Assembly: GCA_012730045.1 (NCBI GenBank)
Contig: JAAYBR010000044.1
Location: 1 to 48,567 of the forward strand
DNA from: Candidatus Hydrogenedentota bacterium
GTDB taxonomy: Bacteria; Hydrogenedentota; Hydrogenedentia; Hydrogenedentales; CAITNO01
Direction: 5' to 3'
DNA length: 48,567 nucleotides
How positions within the stretch are numbered: position 1 is the first letter of the stretch; each line of letters opens with the position of its first letter. A program made the translations under genes and the position numbers. The notes below the pieces were generated by a model, which was not told where the DNA came from, searched no databases, and worked only from the letters and a program-made list of their open reading frames with translations. Positions 9,714 to 18,060 of the stretch are shown in pieces.

Positions 9714-10184
9714 ATGGAACTGCACTCACTGAAAGCGGGCCCCGGGGCCCACAAGAAGGCCAAGCGCAAGGCGCGGGGGCACGGGTCCGGCAACGGCAAG
9801 ACGGCGGGCCGCGGCTACAACGGCCAGAAGTCCCGGTCCGGCTACAGCCGCAAGATGGGGTTTGAAGGCGGGCAGATGCCGCTGAACCGGCGGCTGCCGA
9901 AGCGCGGGTTCTTCCACGAGAAGCGCCGGCCCTTCGCCGAGATCAACATAGACGTGCTGGCCGACCGGTTTGCGGACGGCGACCTGATCACGACGGAAAT
10001 GCTCCAGGAGCGGGGCATTGTGAAGACCGAGTGCGCCGGGGTGAAGCTCCTCGGCCGCGGCGAGCTGGCCAAGAAGTTCACCATCCGCGTGGAGCAGGCC
10101 TCCGCCTCGGCGAGGGCCAAAGTGGAGAAGGCCGGCGGCACCCTCGAACTGGCGCCCGCGGCGCCGGCCGCGGAAGGCGCGTGA
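9714..10184 (+). CDS. rplO: Large subunit ribosomal protein L15
   Basis: L15 (156 aa) is a late-stage 50S assembly protein. The ATG at 9714 (MELHSLKAGPGAHK) has AAGGA at 9702-9706. Typical features are the Gly/Arg-rich N-terminal extension RGHGSGNGKTAGRGYNGQKSR, GFEGGQMPLNRRLPKRGF and the C-terminal globular domain. The final 12 residues are Ala/Pro-rich. It lies directly before secY as expected. Confidence 0.97.
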   Translation: MELHSLKAGPGAHKKAKRKARGHGSGNGKTAGRGYNGQKSRSGYSRKMGFEGGQMPLNRRLPKRGFFHEKRRPFAEINIDVLADRFADGDLITTEMLQERGIVKTECAGVKLLGRGELAKKFTIRVEQASASARAKVEKAGGTLELAPAAPAAEGA

Positions 10185-10233
10185 GCGCCGGCGCGGACAT
10201 GCGGAAGGCCTGGAATAGCAAAGGATTGTTTCA

Positions 10234-11559
10234 GTGGCAGAACCGGTAGAAGCCTTTAAAAACGCGTTCAAAATCCCGGAACTCCGCAGCAGGCTGATCT
10301 TCACCCTGTTCATGCTGGTGCTGTTCCGCCTCGGCGCGTTCGTTCCGGTCCCCGGAGTGGACGGCGCGGCGCTGGTCGAGATGCTCGGCCGCACCGGGGG
10401 CGGGCTCCTGGGATTCTACGACATGTTCACGGGCGGCGCTTTCAGCCGCGCGACGGTGTTCGCCCTGGGCATCATGCCCTACATCACGGCGTCCATCATC
10501 CTGTCGCTGCTGATCCCGGTGATCCCGTCCCTGGAGGCGATCCAGAAGACGGGGGCCGAGGGCCAGCGCAAGATCAACGAGTACACGCGCTACGGCACCA
10601 TCGCCCTGTGCATCGTGCAGTCGGTGCCCATCAGCCTCTATCTGCAGAGCATGGGCGGGGAGGTGGTGCCGAACCCCGGCCCGCTGTTCATCGCCCTGAG
10701 CGTGCTCACCCTGACCACCGGCACGGCGTTCCTGATGTGGATCGGCGAGCAGATCAGCGAGCACGGCATTGGAAACGGCATATCGCTGCTGATCTTCATC
10801 GGCATCGTGGCCGACATGCCCAACGCCCTGCGCAACGCGGGCCGGATGATCGCCAACGACCAGATGAGCGTTTTTGTCGGCCTGGCGCTGGTGTTCATCA
10901 TGGTGATGGTGACGGCCGGGGCCATCGTGATCACCACGGGGCAGCGCCGCATCCCCGTGCAGTACCCGCGCCAGATCAAGGGCCGGGGCATGACCGGCGG
11001 CACGCGGACCTACCTTCCCCTGCGTGTTAACCACGCGGGCGTCATCCCGATCATCTTCGCCAGCTCGATCCTCATGCTGCCGGGGACCATCGCCGAGCAG
11101 ATCAAAATCCCCGGGGTGGAAAGCGCGGTGGCCTGGCTGTTCAACCCGTACGGGCTCCCCTACAACCTGATGTACGCGGGCATGATCATCTTCTTCGCCT
11201 TCTTCTACACGGCGATCACGTTCAACCCGGTGGAGATGGCGGACAACCTGAAGAAGTACGGCGGGGTCATTGTGGGCGTGCGCCCGGGCAAAACCACGGC
11301 GGACTACCTGAACTCGGTCATGGTGCGCATCACGACGAGCGGCTCGCTCTTCCTGGCGGCGGTGGCCCTGGTGCCGATGGCGCTGTTTGCGGTGCTGGGC
11401 GTGCAGGAATTCAACCTGATCCATTTCTTCGGCGGCACGACGCTCCTGATCCTGGTGGGCGTGGGGCTGGACACGATCAAGCAGATCGAGCAGCACCTTA
11501 TCATGCGCCACTACGAGGGTTTCAGCAGCGGGCGCGGCAAGATCCGCGCGCGCCGGTAG
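10234..11559 (+). CDS. secY: Protein translocase subunit SecY
   Basis: SecY (441 aa) is the ten-helix channel of the SecYEG translocon in the inner membrane. Start is GTG 10234, 8 nt after AAAGGA (10220-10225). The first membrane helix (LIFTLFMLVLFRLGAFVPVPG), the plug region with GGGLLGFYDMFTGGAFSRATVFALGIMPYITASII, the GIGNGISLLIFIGI helix, and the cytoplasmic loop PVQYPRQ are all in place. Length is normal. adk, which often lies between secY and map, is missing here. Confidence 0.98.
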   Translation: MAEPVEAFKNAFKIPELRSRLIFTLFMLVLFRLGAFVPVPGVDGAALVEMLGRTGGGLLGFYDMFTGGAFSRATVFALGIMPYITASIILSLLIPVIPSLEAIQKTGAEGQRKINEYTRYGTIALCIVQSVPISLYLQSMGGEVVPNPGPLFIALSVLTLTTGTAFLMWIGEQISEHGIGNGISLLIFIGIVADMPNALRNAGRMIANDQMSVFVGLALVFIMVMVTAGAIVITTGQRRIPVQYPRQIKGRGMTGGTRTYLPLRVNHAGVIPIIFASSILMLPGTIAEQIKIPGVESAVAWLFNPYGLPYNLMYAGMIIFFAFFYTAITFNPVEMADNLKKYGGVIVGVRPGKTTADYLNSVMVRITTSGSLFLAAVALVPMALFAVLGVQEFNLIHFFGGTTLLILVGVGLDTIKQIEQHLIMRHYEGFSSGRGKIRARR

Positions 11560-11568
11560 CGGCCGCGG

Positions 11569-11598
11569 GTGAACCGTTCGCGGCGGCTGTGTTACAAT
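11569..11598 (+). promoter_or_regulatory. Possible sigma70-type promoter upstream of map
   Basis: In the 103-nt gap between secY and map, TACAAT at 11593-11598 resembles a -10 box, with a weak GTGAAC at 11569-11574 at 18 nt. It is the only AT-rich spot in the gap and could add an internal promoter for map-infA-rpsM. The -35 match is only three of six, so this is tentative. Confidence 0.3.
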
Positions 11599-11662
11599 TG
11601 AATACTTCACTTCGGTCCGCGGCCGCGGCGCGCGCGGGGCGGTCAAGACGGGTGGTCCCTGG

Positions 11663-12484
11663 ATGATAGCGATCCGCAGCGAGCGGGAAATCGGCCTGAT
11701 CCGCGAGGCGAACCAGATTGTGGCGGCCGTGCACGACCTTCTGTCGGGCATGGTGGCGCCCGGCGTCACCACGCTGGAGCTGGACCGCGCGGCGGAGGCC
11801 CTGATCCGGGAGCGCGGCGCGAAGCCGGCCTTCAAGGGCTACCGGGGTTTCCCCGCGACGCTGTGCGTGTCGGTGGACCAGGAGGTGGTGCACGGGATCC
11901 CCGGCAGGCGGGCGCTGCGCGAGGGCGAGCTGGTCAGCATAGACTGCGGCGCCCTTTACCACGGGTACTACGGCGACGCGGCGGTGACCCTGCCGTGCGG
12001 CGAGGTGGACGAGGCGCGGCGCGGCCTGATGCGGGCCACCGACCGGGCGCTGGCGCGGGCGGTGGCGGCGGCGCGGGCGGGAAGCTATCTGCGCGCGGTG
12101 GGCCAGGCGGTCGAGGCCGAGTGCCGCCCCGCCGGGTACGGCATCGTGCGGGACTTTGTGGGCCACGGCATCGGCACGGAGATGCACGAGGACCCGCAGA
12201 TTTTGAATTTTGACTCGGGCGAGAACGGGCCCCTCCTCCGGGAGGGCATGGTGCTCGCCATTGAGCCCATGGTAAACCTGGGCACGCACCGCGTGCGCGT
12301 GCTGCGGGACGGGTGGACGGTGGTGACGGCGGACGGCAAACCGAGCGCCCATTTCGAGCACACGGTGGCCGTGCGGAAAGGCGGCGGCGAGATATTGTCA
12401 CAGGGTTCCCGCATCCGGTGGGGGCTCCTGGACGGCGAGAAGGACGAGGCCCGCGGCCCCGGGGCGGCGGGCGGGAAGGCGTGA
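11663..12484 (+). CDS. map: Methionine aminopeptidase type I
   Basis: Removes the initiator methionine from nascent proteins in the cytoplasm. The five metal ligands are present: D94 (SIDCG), D105 (GDAA), H168 (GHGIG), E201 (IEPM) and E232 (EHT), and the substrate-side H77 lies in VVHGIP. At 273 aa it is slightly longer than the usual 250-265, with a Gly-rich C-terminal tail of about 25 residues. It occupies its common place between secY and infA. Confidence 0.97.
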   Translation: MIAIRSEREIGLIREANQIVAAVHDLLSGMVAPGVTTLELDRAAEALIRERGAKPAFKGYRGFPATLCVSVDQEVVHGIPGRRALREGELVSIDCGALYHGYYGDAAVTLPCGEVDEARRGLMRATDRALARAVAAARAGSYLRAVGQAVEAECRPAGYGIVRDFVGHGIGTEMHEDPQILNFDSGENGPLLREGMVLAIEPMVNLGTHRVRVLRDGWTVVTADGKPSAHFEHTVAVRKGGGEILSQGSRIRWGLLDGEKDEARGPGAAGGKA

Positions 12485-12509
12485 TTCCGGAAACGGAAGA
12501 AGAAGCTGC

Positions 12510-12725
12510 ATGAAAGAAGAGGCAATCGAAGTCGAGGGCACGGTGGTTGAGCCCCTGCCGAACGCGATGTTTCGCGTGGAGCTGAAGAACGGGCACATGC
12601 TGCTGGCGCACATCTCGGGCAAGATGCGGATGCACTACATCCGGATCCTTCCCGGCGACACCGTGAAGGTGGAGATGTCGCCCTATGATCTGACACGGGG
12701 CCGCATCGTCTACCGTCAGAAGTAG
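12510..12725 (+). CDS. infA: Translation initiation factor IF-1
   Basis: IF-1 (71 aa) is an OB-fold protein that blocks the A site during initiation. It shows [61 protein letters not shown], which is almost textbook. rpmJ (L36) normally follows it, but the 84-nt gap to rpsM is too short to hold that 37-codon gene. Confidence 0.98.
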   Translation: MKEEAIEVEGTVVEPLPNAMFRVELKNGHMLLAHISGKMRMHYIRILPGDTVKVEMSPYDLTRGRIVYRQK

Positions 12726-12809
12726 CGGCCCGCACGACAAGGCATGACAGGAGGCCCCCGCGGGCCTGGACACAGGGCGCGCGTTGCGCGCAACCGGGAG
12801 AGACAGTTC

Positions 12810-13178
12810 ATGGCGCGTATCATTGGCGTGGATCTGCCCCGCGAGAAGCGGATTGAGGCGGGGCTGCAGTACATCTACGGCATCGGGCTGACGCGTTCGC
12901 GGAAGGTGCTGGCGGCGGTCGGCATCAGCCCCGACATCCGCGTCCGCGACCTCACGGACGAGCAGGTGTCCGCCATTGCGGCATGCATCCAGAACGAGTA
13001 CAAGGTGGAGGGCGACCTCCGCCGCGACACCGGGTCGAACATCAAGCGGCTGATGGACATCAACTGCTACCGGGGCACGCGCCACAAGCGCGGCCTTCCG
13101 GTGAACGGCCAGCGCACCAGCACCAACGCCCGCACCCGCAAGGGTCCGCGGCGCATCGCGGTCGTCAAGAAGAAGTAG
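12810..13178 (+). CDS. rpsM: Small subunit ribosomal protein S13
   Basis: S13 (122 aa) bridges the subunits and contacts P-site tRNA. The ATG at 12810 gives [14 protein letters not shown]; the frame extends 22 codons upstream from 12744 but that part is not S13-like, and GGGAGA at 12797-12802 sits just before 12810. [21 protein letters not shown] and the basic C-terminal [25 protein letters not shown] are diagnostic. Confidence 0.96.
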   Translation: MARIIGVDLPREKRIEAGLQYIYGIGLTRSRKVLAAVGISPDIRVRDLTDEQVSAIAACIQNEYKVEGDLRRDTGSNIKRLMDINCYRGTRHKRGLPVNGQRTSTNARTRKGPRRIAVVKKK

Positions 13179-13262
13179 CGGCGCCGCCGCCCCCGCCGGG
13201 GGGGAACCCAGGGCACAAGGAACGCGCCGCGGCACTGCGGACGCTCAAGGAGACCAGCAAAC

Positions 13263-13661
13263 GTGGCGAAAGACAAACGCAAGGCAAAGACGAAGAAGCG
13301 CAGGCTGGCGCTGAATGTGACCTCCGGGGTCGCGCACATCCAGGCCACCTTCAACAACACGATCATCTCGATCACCGACATGCAGGGCAACGTGATCTCC
13401 TGGTCGAGCTCGGGCCAGGTCGGGTTCTCCGGATCCCGCAAGAGCACCGCGTTCGCCGCCCAGGTCGCGGCCGAGCAGGCGGGGAAGAAGGCGCTGGACA
13501 TGGGGCTGCGCGAGGTGCGGGCCTATGTCAACGGGCCGGGCGCGGGGCGCGAGTCCTCCATCCGGGCCATCCAGGCCGCCGGGCTCACCGTCACGCTGAT
13601 CCGCGACGTCACACCGATTCCGCACAACGGGTGCCGGCCGTCTAAGCGGCGGCGCGTCTGA
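13263..13661 (+). CDS. rpsK: Small subunit ribosomal protein S11
   Basis: S11 (132 aa) shapes the 30S platform. It begins at GTG 13263 with AAGGAGA 14 nt upstream. The signature runs [38 protein letters not shown] and the C-terminal [17 protein letters not shown]. The usual next gene, rpsD (S4), is absent and rpoA follows after 103 nt. Confidence 0.97.
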   Translation: MAKDKRKAKTKKRRLALNVTSGVAHIQATFNNTIISITDMQGNVISWSSSGQVGFSGSRKSTAFAAQVAAEQAGKKALDMGLREVRAYVNGPGAGRESSIRAIQAAGLTVTLIRDVTPIPHNGCRPSKRRRV

Positions 13662-13678
13662 GGCGCCGTGACGGCGCC
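13662..13678. repeat. Perfect 8-bp palindromic hairpin between rpsK and rpoA
   Basis: GGCGCCGT at 13662-13669 pairs perfectly with ACGGCGCC at 13671-13678 around one base, directly after the rpsK stop. A folded RNA would lose the innermost pairs to the loop. There is no T-tract, so it is not a clear terminator; it might stabilise the 3' end of the upstream message or attenuate before rpoA, or be chance in GC-rich DNA. Confidence 0.4.
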
Positions 13679-13764
13679 TGCGGCGCCGTGGCGGCTTTTC
13701 GCACACGTGGCTTCCAAGAGGGGCGTGCGTCTGCCAGGGCTCAAGTGTTGAAAGGCGTGAACTG

Positions 13765-14832
13765 ATGATAAGCAAAGAATTCACCATCCCCAAGACCGTG
13801 AAGGCCGATTCCGGGGCGGACGGGCACAGCGCCCGCATCGTCGTGGAGCCTTTTGAGCGCGGCTACGGCACCACTGCGGGCAATGCGCTCCGGCGCGTGC
13901 TGCTGGCCTCCCTGGAGGGGTCGGCGGTCACGGCGATCCGCTTTGAGGACATCCACCACGAGTTCTCGGCGGTTCCCGGGGTGCTGGAGGACGTCACAGA
14001 CGTCGTCCTCAACCTGAAACGCTGCCGGATCCGCCTGAACGACAAGGAATCCGTCATCTTCACGTTCACGTGGACGGGCCGGGAGGGGCCGGTCACGGCC
14101 GCCGACCTGTTCGCCGGGCAGGACATAGACGTTTTCAACCCCGACCACGTTGTGTTCACCTGCGTCAAGGCGGGGACGAAGATCAGCATGGAGATCAAGG
14201 TCGCCCGGGGCCGGGGCTACGTCACGGCCGACCAGTTCGAGCTGGAGCACGCCCCCCTCGGCACCATCTATCTCGACGCGGGCTTCTCCCCCGTGGTCAA
14301 GGTGAACTTCCAGGTGGAGGACGCGCGCGTCGGCCACCGCACGGACTACGACCGCCTCATCCTCGACATCACGACGGACGGGTCCATCTCGCCGTCGGAC
14401 GCGCTGACCGAGGCCGCCGACCTGCTGATCCGCCACTTCACCATCTTCATCCCGAAGGAGGACGAGGAGGGCGGCGCCGGCGGCGGCGGGATACCGGAGG
14501 ACAGCGAGCTGGTGCAGCTTCTCACCCGGCCGATCGCCGAGGTCGAGCTGAGCGTGCGCGCGGCGAACTGCCTCAAGGCGGAGCGCGTCCGCACGCTGGG
14601 CCAGCTTGTGGCCCGGACGGAGCCCGAGCTTCTCGCCTTCCACAATTTCGGCAAGCAGTCGCTCAAGGAGATTGAGGACAAGCTTGCGGAGCTGGGCCTG
14701 AGCCTCGGCATGGCCGTGGGCGCGCTGGGCGACATCCCCGCCGACGACCCGGCCGACGAGGAGGACGAACCGAAACCCCGCCGTCGGAAATCCGCCGACG
14801 ATGATGACGAAGACGAAGACGAAGAGGAATAA
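13765..14832 (+). CDS. rpoA: RNA polymerase alpha subunit with acidic C-terminal tail
   Basis: Alpha dimerises to start RNA polymerase assembly and its C-terminal domain contacts UP elements and activators. The N-terminal domain (about 1-235) has FERGYGTTAGNALRRVLLASL, and VLEDVTDVVLNLK. The C-terminal HhH domain (about 255-330) has SVRAANCLKAERVRTLGQLV and NFGKQSLKEIEDKLAELGL. At 355 aa it exceeds the E. coli protein (329 aa) because of a final run of about 25 mostly Asp/Glu residues with one basic RRRK patch. rpsD is not upstream as it often is. Confidence 0.98.
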   Translation: MISKEFTIPKTVKADSGADGHSARIVVEPFERGYGTTAGNALRRVLLASLEGSAVTAIRFEDIHHEFSAVPGVLEDVTDVVLNLKRCRIRLNDKESVIFTFTWTGREGPVTAADLFAGQDIDVFNPDHVVFTCVKAGTKISMEIKVARGRGYVTADQFELEHAPLGTIYLDAGFSPVVKVNFQVEDARVGHRTDYDRLILDITTDGSISPSDALTEAADLLIRHFTIFIPKEDEEGGAGGGGIPEDSELVQLLTRPIAEVELSVRAANCLKAERVRTLGQLVARTEPELLAFHNFGKQSLKEIEDKLAELGLSLGMAVGALGDIPADDPADEEDEPKPRRRKSADDDDEDEDEEE

Positions 14833-14838
14833 CCAGAA

Positions 14839-15216
14839 ATGCGACACATGAAATCCGGCCGCCGGCTCGGCCGCGACACGTCCCACAGAAAAGCGACCAT
14901 GAAGCACCTTGCCGTGGCCCTGTTCCGGCACGGCGCCATCACCACCGGCGTCTTCAAGGCCAAGGAGCTCCGCATATTCGCCGAGCCCCTGGTCACCCTG
15001 GCGAAGACGGACTCCGTGGCCAACCGCCGCCGCGCCTTCGCCGCCCTGCGCGACGACGACGTCGTCCGCAAGCTGTTCAACGAGATCGGCCCGTCCTTCT
15101 CCGAGCGCCCCGGCGGCTACACGCGCATCCTGCGCCTCGGCAACCGCAAGGGCGACGGCAGCCCCGTGGCCCGCATCGAGCTGGTCGGCATCGGCGAGTA
15201 CAAGCCGGAGGAGTAG
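14839..15216 (+). CDS. rplQ: Large subunit ribosomal protein L17
   Basis: L17 (125 aa) is the last gene of the alpha operon. It shows [38 protein letters not shown] and the C-terminal [24 protein letters not shown], all characteristic. It starts 6 nt after the rpoA stop and is followed by a hairpin terminator. Confidence 0.98.
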   Translation: MRHMKSGRRLGRDTSHRKATMKHLAVALFRHGAITTGVFKAKELRIFAEPLVTLAKTDSVANRRRAFAALRDDDVVRKLFNEIGPSFSERPGGYTRILRLGNRKGDGSPVARIELVGIGEYKPEE

Positions 15217-15241
15217 CCCCCGGTCCGGGTAGTTTTTCAGA

Positions 15242-15286
15242 CGGAGCAGCACGCCGGCACACGGCCTGCTGCTCCGCCGTTTCTCT
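15242..15286 (+). terminator. Rho-independent-like terminator after rplQ
   Basis: CGGAGCAGCA at 15242-15251 pairs perfectly with TGCTGCTCCG at 15267-15276 around a 15-nt loop, followed by a weak T-rich stretch (GTTTCTCTT). It lies 26 nt after the rplQ stop, where the long ribosomal transcript should end. The T-tract is imperfect. Confidence 0.6.
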
Positions 15287-15343
15287 TGCGGCGCCGCGCG
15301 CCGCCCGCGGGCCGGGTTCCCCGGCCCCCGAAAGGAGCCCAGG

Positions 15344-16114
15344 ATGCCCCGTCCCCACGCCCTCCAGCTCTATTCGGTCCGTGACGAGCTCGCCGCCGAT
15401 GCCGGGCGCGCCCTGGCGCGGGTCAGGGCGGCCGGCTACGACCACGTCGAGCTCGCGGGCACGGCCGGCCTGCCCCAGGAGGAGTTCGCCGCCCTGCTGG
15501 CCGGGGCGGGACTGCGGGCCGTGTCGGCCCATCTTCCCTACGCGGAGCTGACCTCGGACCCCGCCGCGGCGGCCGAGACCGCGCGGTGCTTCGGCGTCGG
15601 CCACGTGGTCATGCCCTGGATAGACCCCTCCGCCTGCGCCGCAGCCGCCGACTGGGTGGCCGCGGCCCGCGCGCTGGACGCGGCGGGGGCGTGCCTTCGG
15701 GCCGAGGGGGTGACCCTTGGATACCACAACCACGACCACGAGATTCCGGCGGTCTTTGACGGGCGCAGCGCGCTGGACCTTCTGATGGCGCACAGCGACC
15801 CCGGCCATCTCACCCTGGAGCTGGACCTGTGCTGGGCCGCCGCGGGGGGGGCGGATCCCGCCGGGCTGCTGCGCCGTTACGCGGGCAGGGCGCCCCTGGT
15901 CCACGTGAAGGACAGCCGGCCCGGACCGGACGGAAACCTTGTCTTCACCCCCCTCGGGCGCGGTACCATGTGCTGGGAGACCCTGCTTCCCGCGGCGGAA
16001 GCGGCCGGGGCCGCGTGGTTCATTGTGGAGCAGGACACGGCCCTTGGGGACGCCATGGCCGAGGTGGCCGAAAGCGCCGCCTTCCTGCGCCGGTACAACG
16101 AAGAAGCGGGCTGA
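15344..16114 (+). CDS. Sugar phosphate isomerase/epimerase-like TIM-barrel protein
   Basis: A 256-aa member of the xylose isomerase-like TIM barrel family (AP endonuclease family 2 fold). Barrel strands with likely metal and substrate residues are visible: LQLYSVRDEL near the N-terminus, LGYHNHDHE in the middle, LELDLCWA, LVHVKD and FIVEQD near the end. AAAGGAG at 15331-15337 serves the ATG. Substrate cannot be told from sequence; relatives include sugar, inositol and hydroxypyruvate isomerases. The next gene starts one base after the stop, so the two are likely coupled. No signal peptide, so cytoplasmic. Confidence 0.9.
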   Translation: MPRPHALQLYSVRDELAADAGRALARVRAAGYDHVELAGTAGLPQEEFAALLAGAGLRAVSAHLPYAELTSDPAAAAETARCFGVGHVVMPWIDPSACAAAADWVAAARALDAAGACLRAEGVTLGYHNHDHEIPAVFDGRSALDLLMAHSDPGHLTLELDLCWAAAGGADPAGLLRRYAGRAPLVHVKDSRPGPDGNLVFTPLGRGTMCWETLLPAAEAAGAAWFIVEQDTALGDAMAEVAESAAFLRRYNEEAG

Positions 16115-16115
16115 C

Positions 16116-17075
16116 ATGAAAGAAGAAACCACGCGGCGGGCCATCCCGCGCCGCCTGCGGGCCGCGGTCTTTGCGGCCGCCGTTCTCGCCGCCTCAGCCT
16201 GCCTGCCGGGCTGCGGTTCGCGGACGGTTGTGCGCGGCACGGTGCGCGATGTGGCGGGCGAGGCCCTGCCCGGGGTGGCGGTGGCGGTGGACGGGGCCGA
16301 GGCGGACCTGATCACCGACCTGCAGGGGCGCTACGCCGTCCGCGCGGGGCGGGGCCGCGCGGCGCTCACCTTCATGAAGACGGGGTACGCGACGGCGCGG
16401 ATCGAGGTGGAGGCGCCGGGCGGCCGGGTGGACGCCCCCGAGGCGCGCCTTTGGCCGCTTCCGGAGTCCGAGGGGGTGTTCCTTTTCTCGGGCTACCGCT
16501 ACACCGAGCTGGAGCGCCCGCGCCCCCTGGCCTACATGACCGCAGACCGGGGCGTGGTCCACGGCACCCCCGTCACCCCGGCGGGCGAGGGCGTGGCGCC
16601 GTTCGGCGGCGGCACAGCCGGCGCGGAGGGCCCCCTGCTGGCGGCCTGCAAGCTTCCCGGCTACGACGCCCGCCTGGTGCGCCTGCAGCGCGTGGCGGCC
16701 AAGCAGACCCAGGGTGTGCGGCCCGGCACCTCGGGGCCGGTGCTCCGCGAGGTGGAGGAGCAGGTGTGGGTGGCCGACACGCCGGTGCCCGCGACGATGG
16801 AGTCGCTGGACGGGCAAGAGCACCAGCTGGTGCGCATTGAGCCCGTCGAGCCGCTGACGCCGGGCGTGTACGCCGTGCATTGGGGCGTCCTCGACGGCCT
16901 TTCGGGCATCGAGCAGCGCGCTTTTCTGTTCCGGGTCTTCGACCCCCTGGGCGGGGTGGAGGCCCAGGATGAGGCCGGCGGGGGCAAAGACGGGGCGGAG
17001 GAGGCGGAGAAAGAGCGCCGCCGCCTGGAAAACCAGAAGGAAATGAACAAGGAGACGGACGAGGGGATGGGCTGA
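16116..17075 (+). CDS. Putative lipoprotein with carboxypeptidase-regulatory-like domain
   Basis: A 319-aa protein. The ATG at 16116 is one base after the upstream stop, suggesting coupling. Arg-rich residues 6-15 and a hydrophobic stretch (about 16-28) lead to LPGC with Cys33 as a candidate lipidation site; Pro at -2 makes the lipobox imperfect. Residues about 37-100 look like a CarboxypepD_reg/CNA-type beta sandwich (VVRGTVRDVAGEALPGVAVAVDG, TDLQGRYAVRA). The rest (100-290) is unrecognised; the last 40 residues are highly charged and probably coiled (EEAEKERRRLENQKEMNKE). Probably envelope-attached; function unknown. Confidence 0.75.
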   Translation: MKEETTRRAIPRRLRAAVFAAAVLAASACLPGCGSRTVVRGTVRDVAGEALPGVAVAVDGAEADLITDLQGRYAVRAGRGRAALTFMKTGYATARIEVEAPGGRVDAPEARLWPLPESEGVFLFSGYRYTELERPRPLAYMTADRGVVHGTPVTPAGEGVAPFGGGTAGAEGPLLAACKLPGYDARLVRLQRVAAKQTQGVRPGTSGPVLREVEEQVWVADTPVPATMESLDGQEHQLVRIEPVEPLTPGVYAVHWGVLDGLSGIEQRAFLFRVFDPLGGVEAQDEAGGGKDGAEEAEKERRRLENQKEMNKETDEGMG

Positions 17076-17106
17076 GCCCCGCCCCGCCGGTTTCCGGAGG
17101 ACAAAG

Positions 17107-18048
17107 ATGAAGCGCCAGTATGTAAACGCCCTGCAGGAGGGGGACCACGTCAACGACTACTTCGTGGCGTCGCGCAAGGACCTGCGCCAGAAGCAGGACG
17201 GCGGAAAGTTCCTCGGCATGGTCTTCAAGGACAGGACCGGGGAGATCGGCGGGGTCCTGTGGAACAACGCCACCGACACCGCCAAGCTGTTTGAGCCGGG
17301 AGACGTGGTCAACGTGCGCGGGCTGGTCAGCGTGTTTCAGGGGCGGCTGCAGGTCCGGGTGGAGGCGGTGCTGCCCATGCGTTCCGACGAGTATTGCGTC
17401 GAGGACCTGGTGAACACCCCGGAGAACGCCAAGGAGAGCCTGGACGGCCTGATGGCCCTGCTGGACACGGTGGAGGACCCGCATCTGGCGCGCCTGCTGG
17501 CCGCGTTCCGCGGGGACAAGGCCCTGATGGACCAGTTTGCCGCGGCGGCGGCGGCGAAAAAATGGCACCATGAGTACGCGGGCGGCCTGGCGCGGCACTG
17601 CTATGAGATGGCCCGCCTCGCCGTCACACTTTGCGAGCTTTTTCCCGAGGTGAACCGGGACATCCTCCTCTGCGGCATCTTCCTGCACGACATCGGCAAG
17701 CTCGACGAGATGAGCCACGAGCTGTTCGTGGACTACACGACCCCCGGCAAGCTGCTGGGCCATCTGCACATCGGCTGCCGGATGGCCGAGGCGAGGATGG
17801 CGGAGGTGGCGGACTTCCCGGAGCCCCTCCGGATGCGGCTCCTGCACTGCATCCTCTCCCACCACGGCGAGCTGGCCAACGGCTCCCCCGTGACGCCGCG
17901 CACTCTGGAGGCCGTGGTGCTGCACCACCTCGACAACCTGGACGCCCAGGCGACGGCCTTCTCCCGCATCATCCGCGAGACGCGCGACAAGGGCCAGGAA
18001 TGGTCGGAGTACATCCCCCTCATTGACCGGGTGATCTGGGCAAAATGA
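17107..18048 (+). CDS. yhaM: YhaM-type 3'-5' exoribonuclease (OB-fold plus HD domain)
   Basis: At 313 aa the length and domain order match Bacillus YhaM, a 3'-5' exonuclease acting on RNA and ssDNA. Residues about 15-95 form a nucleic-acid-binding OB fold (GKFLGMVFKDRTGEIGGVLWN), and residues about 150-310 an HD phosphohydrolase domain with H164 (ARHCYEM), H184-D185 (FLHDIGK), H242-H243 (SHHGE) and a late LHHLDNLDA as metal ligands. CGGAGG at 17095-17100 precedes the ATG. Downstream gene is convergent with only 12 nt between the stops. Cytoplasmic. Confidence 0.9.
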   Translation: MKRQYVNALQEGDHVNDYFVASRKDLRQKQDGGKFLGMVFKDRTGEIGGVLWNNATDTAKLFEPGDVVNVRGLVSVFQGRLQVRVEAVLPMRSDEYCVEDLVNTPENAKESLDGLMALLDTVEDPHLARLLAAFRGDKALMDQFAAAAAAKKWHHEYAGGLARHCYEMARLAVTLCELFPEVNRDILLCGIFLHDIGKLDEMSHELFVDYTTPGKLLGHLHIGCRMAEARMAEVADFPEPLRMRLLHCILSHHGELANGSPVTPRTLEAVVLHHLDNLDAQATAFSRIIRETRDKGQEWSEYIPLIDRVIWAK

Positions 18049-18060
18049 CGGCGTCCGCCT

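Noticed and set aside
12726-12809. rpmJ hidden between infA and rpsM
   Set aside because: The gap is 84 nt, shorter than the gene, and no L36-like sequence is readable in any frame.
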